Source of the DNA: Micrococcales bacterium 31B
GTDB lineage: Bacteria; Actinomycetota; Actinomycetes; Actinomycetales; Dermabacteraceae
Direction of reading: 5' to 3'
NCBI GenBank assembly: GCA_022803075.1
Contig: JAFFTF010000011.1
Span: 54,577 to 96,744, forward strand
Length of the DNA: 42,168 nt
A program made the position numbers and the translations under genes. Under the pieces are notes generated by a model. That model made no database searches and was not told where the DNA came from. It worked only from the letters and a program-made list of their open reading frames with translations. Numbering within the stretch: the first letter of the stretch is position 1; every line of letters starts with the position of its first letter. Of the stretch, positions 38,835 through 42,168 are shown piece by piece.

Positions 38835-39701
38835 ATGACACCGACCCCCGCGAATCTCGCCTCGCGCATACAACACGCCATCGGCGCGAGTGGGCGCAGC
38901 CAAAAGGAAGTCGCGCTAGCCATCGGCCTCGACGCCACCAAACTCTCCAAGGGTCTCAATCAGCGGCGCCGCTTCAAGCCCCGCGAAATCGAGCAGGTTG
39001 CCGAGTTTTTGGGCCTGGACGCCGCGTGGTTACGTACCGGGGCCGCACCCGCTGGCCCAGCCCCCCGCGCGTCCGACCCGCAAGCACCCTTGGCCTCGCC
39101 CGAGCCTGCCCCCGACGGCACCGCCCTGGACAGGCGGACCGCAATTCTCGACGCCGCGGGCCGACTGATCGCGCGCAAGGGGTACCACAACGTGCGCATG
39201 CAAGACGTCGCGAGTGACTGCGGCGTGAGCACCGCGGCCGTGCACTACCACTTCGCGAGCCGAGACCTCCTGCTGGTCTCCGCGATGGAATACGTCATCG
39301 GCCAAGACTTCCAGCGCAACAGCGCGGCCCTAGCTTCAGTCTCGACGAGCCTCGAACGCCTCGAGTTGTTCGTCGACCTCCTTCTGCCCGACAACGACGT
39401 GATGCGTGACGATTGGTCGCTGTGGCTGCAATTTTGGACAGAGCGCATCACGAACGAAAAACTGCGCACCCTGTACAACGAGTTCCACGCCCAGTGGCTC
39501 GAGAGCGTCACCCACCTCGTGCGGCGCGGCCAGCAGCGCGGGGAGTTTGCGCCGGTCGACGCGGCTCAGTTCGCGGCTACGTTCGTGGCCCTGGCCGATG
39601 GTCTCGCGCTGCGCGTGCTCACGCGTGACCCCGAGGTCACTCCAGCGACCATGCGCACGCACCTCGTGACGCTGATTCACGATCGTCTCCTTCCCCGATA
39701 G
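38835..39701 (+). CDS. XRE-TetR fusion transcriptional regulator
   Basis: A 288-residue protein with two different DNA-binding domains. Residues 1-70 form an XRE/Cro-type helix-turn-helix (SQKEVALAIGLDATKLSKGL, then FKPREIEQVAEFLGLDAAWL). A Pro/Ala linker of about 30 residues follows. From about residue 97 comes a TetR domain (RRTAILDAAGRLIARKGYHN, VASDCGVSTAAVHYHFASRD) and a TetR ligand-binding domain (WSLWLQFWTERITNEKLRTL). I chose the ATG at 38835 with AAAGG upstream; the frame to 38793 runs over the last palindrome. Usual TetR proteins are near 200 residues and have one DNA-binding domain. It is divergent from the transporter/catabolic operon and probably controls it through the TTGCG dyads. 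Confidence 0.88.
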   Translation: MTPTPANLASRIQHAIGASGRSQKEVALAIGLDATKLSKGLNQRRRFKPREIEQVAEFLGLDAAWLRTGAAPAGPAPRASDPQAPLASPEPAPDGTALDRRTAILDAAGRLIARKGYHNVRMQDVASDCGVSTAAVHYHFASRDLLLVSAMEYVIGQDFQRNSAALASVSTSLERLELFVDLLLPDNDVMRDDWSLWLQFWTERITNEKLRTLYNEFHAQWLESVTHLVRRGQQRGEFAPVDAAQFAATFVALADGLALRVLTRDPEVTPATMRTHLVTLIHDRLLPR

Positions 39702-39711
39702 AGAGCACCCT

Positions 39712-40347
39712 ATGGCAACGCAACTGCACCCCCTCAGTGATGCCTGGACGGCGCGCCTGCGGGCCCGACTCGACAGTTTCGCTCGCCAGGAGGCCTCGCC
39801 GGACCGCGGGGGCGCCTCGCTACGCCGCGCGAGCGTCGCCCTGTGCGTGGGCACCGTCGGCGGGCGGGAGTCGGTGGTGCTGATGAAACGGGTCGGACGC
39901 GGTTTGAATCCGGGTCAGTTCGCACTCCCGGGTGGCAAGCGAGACCCGGGCGAATCCGCGCAGCACACCGCGCTGCGTGAGCTCGAAGAAGAGGTGGGAG
40001 TGCGGGTAACCCCAGCCGAGGTGCTGGGGCGGCTCGACGACTATGTCACGGCCTCGGGGTTTCTCATGCAGCCGTTTGTCATAGCGCCGTCGACCGCGCA
40101 GCGACTCGTGCGCAGCGCCGACGAGGTGCATAGCGTGCATATGATTGCCGTCGAGGCCCTGACGGCCCCTGGCACGCATCGCATTGCGCAGACCGCCGAG
40201 GGCCCCGTCGAACAGTGGAAGTTGCGTAGCAACCTGGTCATACATGCACCGACGGGGGCCATCTTGCACCAGTTCGGGATGCTCGCGAACCGCGGCGAGG
40301 TGGTGCGCGTGGGCAGTTTCGCGCAGCCCGCTTTCACGCACACGTGA
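39712..40347 (+). CDS. Nudix hydrolase (CoA pyrophosphatase-like)
   Basis: A 211-residue Nudix-fold enzyme. The Nudix box is complete: GGKRDPGESAQHTALRELEE followed by EVGV, matching G-x5-E-x7-R-E-U-x-E-E-x-G-U. Preceding it is LNPGQFALPGG, where the P-G-Q-F/W-x-L/F-P-G-G form is seen in coenzyme A pyrophosphatases such as NudL. The N-terminal helix and C-terminal extension fit that subgroup's length. It begins ten bases after the XRE-TetR stop and is probably cotranscribed with it. Likely role: hydrolysis of CoA or acyl-CoA to phosphopantetheine products, or another nucleoside diphosphate derivative. Context with a CoA-dependent pathway is suggestive only. Confidence 0.85.
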   Translation: MATQLHPLSDAWTARLRARLDSFARQEASPDRGGASLRRASVALCVGTVGGRESVVLMKRVGRGLNPGQFALPGGKRDPGESAQHTALRELEEEVGVRVTPAEVLGRLDDYVTASGFLMQPFVIAPSTAQRLVRSADEVHSVHMIAVEALTAPGTHRIAQTAEGPVEQWKLRSNLVIHAPTGAILHQFGMLANRGEVVRVGSFAQPAFTHT

Positions 40348-40357
40348 CACGACGGCC

Positions 40358-41908
40358 CTAATGATCGGCTGAACCGCCGACGATCTCATTACCGTCCTTG
40401 TCGATCAGTTTCTCGCCGTCGAAGTGATCGCCGCGCCTGAGCTGACGCACGAGTTGCGCGTCCACCTGGCGCTCCGCCGCGGCCGTAAAGACCGAGCCGT
40501 CGGGCGCGTTGCCGGCTCTGAAGTGGTTGAACACGAGGTTCAGCACCATTGCGGTGACGGCCGCCGAGGTGATTCCCGAGTGAAAGACGGTCTGAAACCA
40601 GTCGGGAAAGTTATGCCAGAACGCGTTGGGCCCAAACTGGTCGTAGCTGACGGTCGGCACGAGGCCCATGGCGAGCGAAACGCCCACGATGATGAGGTTC
40701 ATGGTGCCGGCATAATTCACCTGGGCGAGCGTGCGAATGCCCGAGGCGGCCACCGTGCCGAACAGCACGAGACCCGCCCCACCGAGCACGGGCTGCGGGA
40801 TCGCCTGGATCAGCGCTCCCATGACGGGGAACAGGCCCAGCACGACGAGTATCGCGCCGGATGCACTCACCACGAACCGGCTCTTCACTCCCGTCAGCGC
40901 GACGAGGCCGACGTTCTGCGCGAACGCGGTCTGCGGAAAACTGTTGAACAGCGACGATATCGCCGAAGACGCCATGTCGGCCCGCAGCCCGTCTGCGATG
41001 CGCCTGCGGTCGACGGTGGTGCCGACGATCTGACTCACCGCGAGAATGTCGGCCGTCGTCTCGGTACACACCACGAGAATCACCACGGTCATGCCGATGA
41101 TGCCGCCGACGTTGGCGAAACTCGGTGCGCCGAACTGCAGGGGTGTCGGCAACGCGAAGATGTCGGCCCGGCCCACGGCGCTCGCGTTGACCAGCCCGAA
41201 CGGCAGCGCGAGCGTCGTACACAGCAGCAGCCCCAGCAGGATAGACATGCGCGAGATGGTGGCGTTTTTGAGTTTGGAGAGCACGAGAATCACGGCCAGA
41301 GTGAGCAGGGCCCATCCGATATTCCGGACGCTCGCGTAGTCGGGATTCGCCACTAGCCCACCTGCTCCGTCCGAGCGTTGGCTCGGGCCGGTGATCCACC
41401 CGATGGCGACGGGCAGCAGCGATACGCCAATGGTGGTGATGACGATGCCCTGCACGACCTGGGGGAAGAACTTCACGAGGCGCGCGAAGAACGGCGCGAT
41501 GATGAGGCCGATGAGGGAGGCTGCGAGCACGGCGCCGAACGCCTCGCGCAGGCCCTGTTCCCCTGTGCCGTTCGCGCTGTGCGGTGCCACGATGGCGATC
41601 AGGGTGCCCACGGAGGCAAAGGTGACTCCCTGGACGAGTGGCAGTTTGGAACCGAAGAAGGGCAGGCCGATGCTTTGCAGAATGGTCGCGAGTCCGCCGA
41701 CGAACAGGCAGCACGTGATGAGGCCGTTGATGGTGTCGGGGCCGAGGCCTGCGGCTTGGCCGATGAGCAGGGGCGGCACGATGATGCCGGCGTACATGGT
41801 GAGTACGTGTTGGAGCCCGTAGCCGAAGGTTGGCAGGAGTGGCAGGCGTTGGTCTTCGGGATTCTGGGGTGCGCGCGCGGGGGTCGCTGCGCCGTTGGAA
41901 TTGGCCAT
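40358..41908 (-). CDS. NCS2-family nucleobase:cation symporter (xanthine/uric acid/uracil permease)
   Basis: A 516-residue transporter with about 14 membrane segments. It has FGYGLQHVLTMYAGIIVPPL at the first helices, where the conserved Q-H is present, GLPFFGSKLPLVQGVTFASV, the half-helix region with TETTADILAVSQIVG, and NSFPQTAFAQNVGLVALTGV, which carries the N-x-x-x-T/Q-x-x-x-x-N signature of the UraA/XanQ group. I prefer the ATG at 41908 over a GTG at 41929. The C-terminus is a polar tail of about 60 residues. It probably imports xanthine or urate (XanQ/PucK-like) rather than uracil, judging by this signature, but purine genes are not adjacent. Confidence 0.9.
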   Translation of the reverse strand: MANSNGAATPARAPQNPEDQRLPLLPTFGYGLQHVLTMYAGIIVPPLLIGQAAGLGPDTINGLITCCLFVGGLATILQSIGLPFFGSKLPLVQGVTFASVGTLIAIVAPHSANGTGEQGLREAFGAVLAASLIGLIIAPFFARLVKFFPQVVQGIVITTIGVSLLPVAIGWITGPSQRSDGAGGLVANPDYASVRNIGWALLTLAVILVLSKLKNATISRMSILLGLLLCTTLALPFGLVNASAVGRADIFALPTPLQFGAPSFANVGGIIGMTVVILVVCTETTADILAVSQIVGTTVDRRRIADGLRADMASSAISSLFNSFPQTAFAQNVGLVALTGVKSRFVVSASGAILVVLGLFPVMGALIQAIPQPVLGGAGLVLFGTVAASGIRTLAQVNYAGTMNLIIVGVSLAMGLVPTVSYDQFGPNAFWHNFPDWFQTVFHSGITSAAVTAMVLNLVFNHFRAGNAPDGSVFTAAAERQVDAQLVRQLRRGDHFDGEKLIDKDGNEIVGGSADH

Positions 41909-42031
41909 TTCGCATCCACTTCGTTTCACGACGTCATTGTGGGGACCGTTGTGAGTCTAAGTGGTTGCGGAGTTGCCCTGCGTGGACTTGGGTGTATCGA
42001 GGTGTGTTGGTGGTGTTGTTGGGGGGGTGTG

Positions 42032-42068
42032 GTAAGGGCCCCACTGTCGGTGACTGTGGGGCCCTTAC
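42032..42068 (-). terminator. rRNA operon terminator
   Basis: GTAAGGGCCCCAC (42032-42044) and GTGGGGCCCTTAC (42056-42068) form a perfect 13-bp stem with an 11-base loop, 12 bases past the end of the 5S rRNA gene on the minus strand. There is no T-tract behind it, which is common in high-GC actinobacteria. Confidence 0.85.
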
Positions 42069-42080
42069 GGAGTGGTTGTC

Positions 42081-42168
42081 CGGCGGTGTCTTACTCTCCC
42101 ACACCCTGGCGAGTGCAGTACCATCAGCGCTGTCAGTCTTAGCTTCCGGGTTCGGGATGGGACCGGGC
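42081..42168 (-). rRNA. rrf: 5S ribosomal RNA, 3' part (cut by the right edge)
   Basis: On the minus strand the sequence contains the conserved GTTCCGAACCCGGAAGCTAA-like core (here CCCGAACCCGGAAGCTAAG), the AGCGCTGATGGTACTGCA segment, and TGGGAGAGTAAGACACCGCC at the 3' end. About 88 of some 117 bases are in the window. The 23S and 16S genes should lie to the right. Confidence 0.93.

Overview
The window reads as chromosomal DNA of a high-GC Gram-positive bacterium, most likely an actinobacterium of the order Micrococcales. The evidence is strong G/C bias at third codon positions, many GTG starts, ATGA/GTGA stop-start overlaps, and a copper amine oxidase that closely resembles the Arthrobacter enzyme from memory. 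The right edge cuts into a 5S rRNA gene on the minus strand, so an rrn operon lies just outside.

Layout from left to right. (1) 1-5351: a divergent pair of MFS transporters, a GNAT acetyltransferase, a GC-rich tandem array, and an ABC exporter half-transporter divergent from a MarR regulator. (2) 5440-6240: a DUF3800 gene of lower GC preceded by a three-hairpin RNA leader. (3) 6366-14734: an amine-catabolism module with copper amine oxidase, small membrane protein, divergent TetR, aldehyde dehydrogenase and two amino acid/polyamine-type permeases. (4) About 14800-17930: a lower-GC accessory island holding fragments of three different transposases (IS110, IS1249-like, IS256), a small hypothetical gene, a Sec-exported putative toxin and a likely immunity partner. 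(5) 17996-25759: a minus-strand cluster of YtcJ-like amidohydrolase, NMT1/SsuA-type binding lipoprotein, two permeases, ATPase and sulfatase, divergent from a TetR gene with a tandem operator. It looks like uptake and hydrolysis of a sulfated or amidated organic compound. (6) 25879-27370: an exported TasA/camelysin-like protein with a trefoil-like domain, preceded by a possible leaderless polyproline leader peptide. (7) 27403-38497: an 11-kb minus-strand run of dipeptide-type ABC transporter, SDR, ADP-forming acyl-CoA synthetase, acyl-CoA dehydrogenase, enoyl-CoA hydratase and HSL-type hydrolase, divergent from an unusual XRE-TetR fusion regulator. (8) 39712-42168: a Nudix hydrolase, an NCS2 nucleobase permease, a terminator and the partial 5S rRNA.

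Modules 3, 5 and 7 share a plan: one divergent local regulator, a dedicated importer and catabolic enzymes. The window is therefore largely a set of substrate-utilisation islands, interrupted by two acquired stretches (DUF3800 with its RNA, and the toxin island). The most unusual items are the DUF3800 leader RNA, the toxin/immunity pair among transposon remnants, and the XRE-TetR regulator with its clustered TTGCG palindromes. No homology search or folding program was run; family names come from motif recognition.
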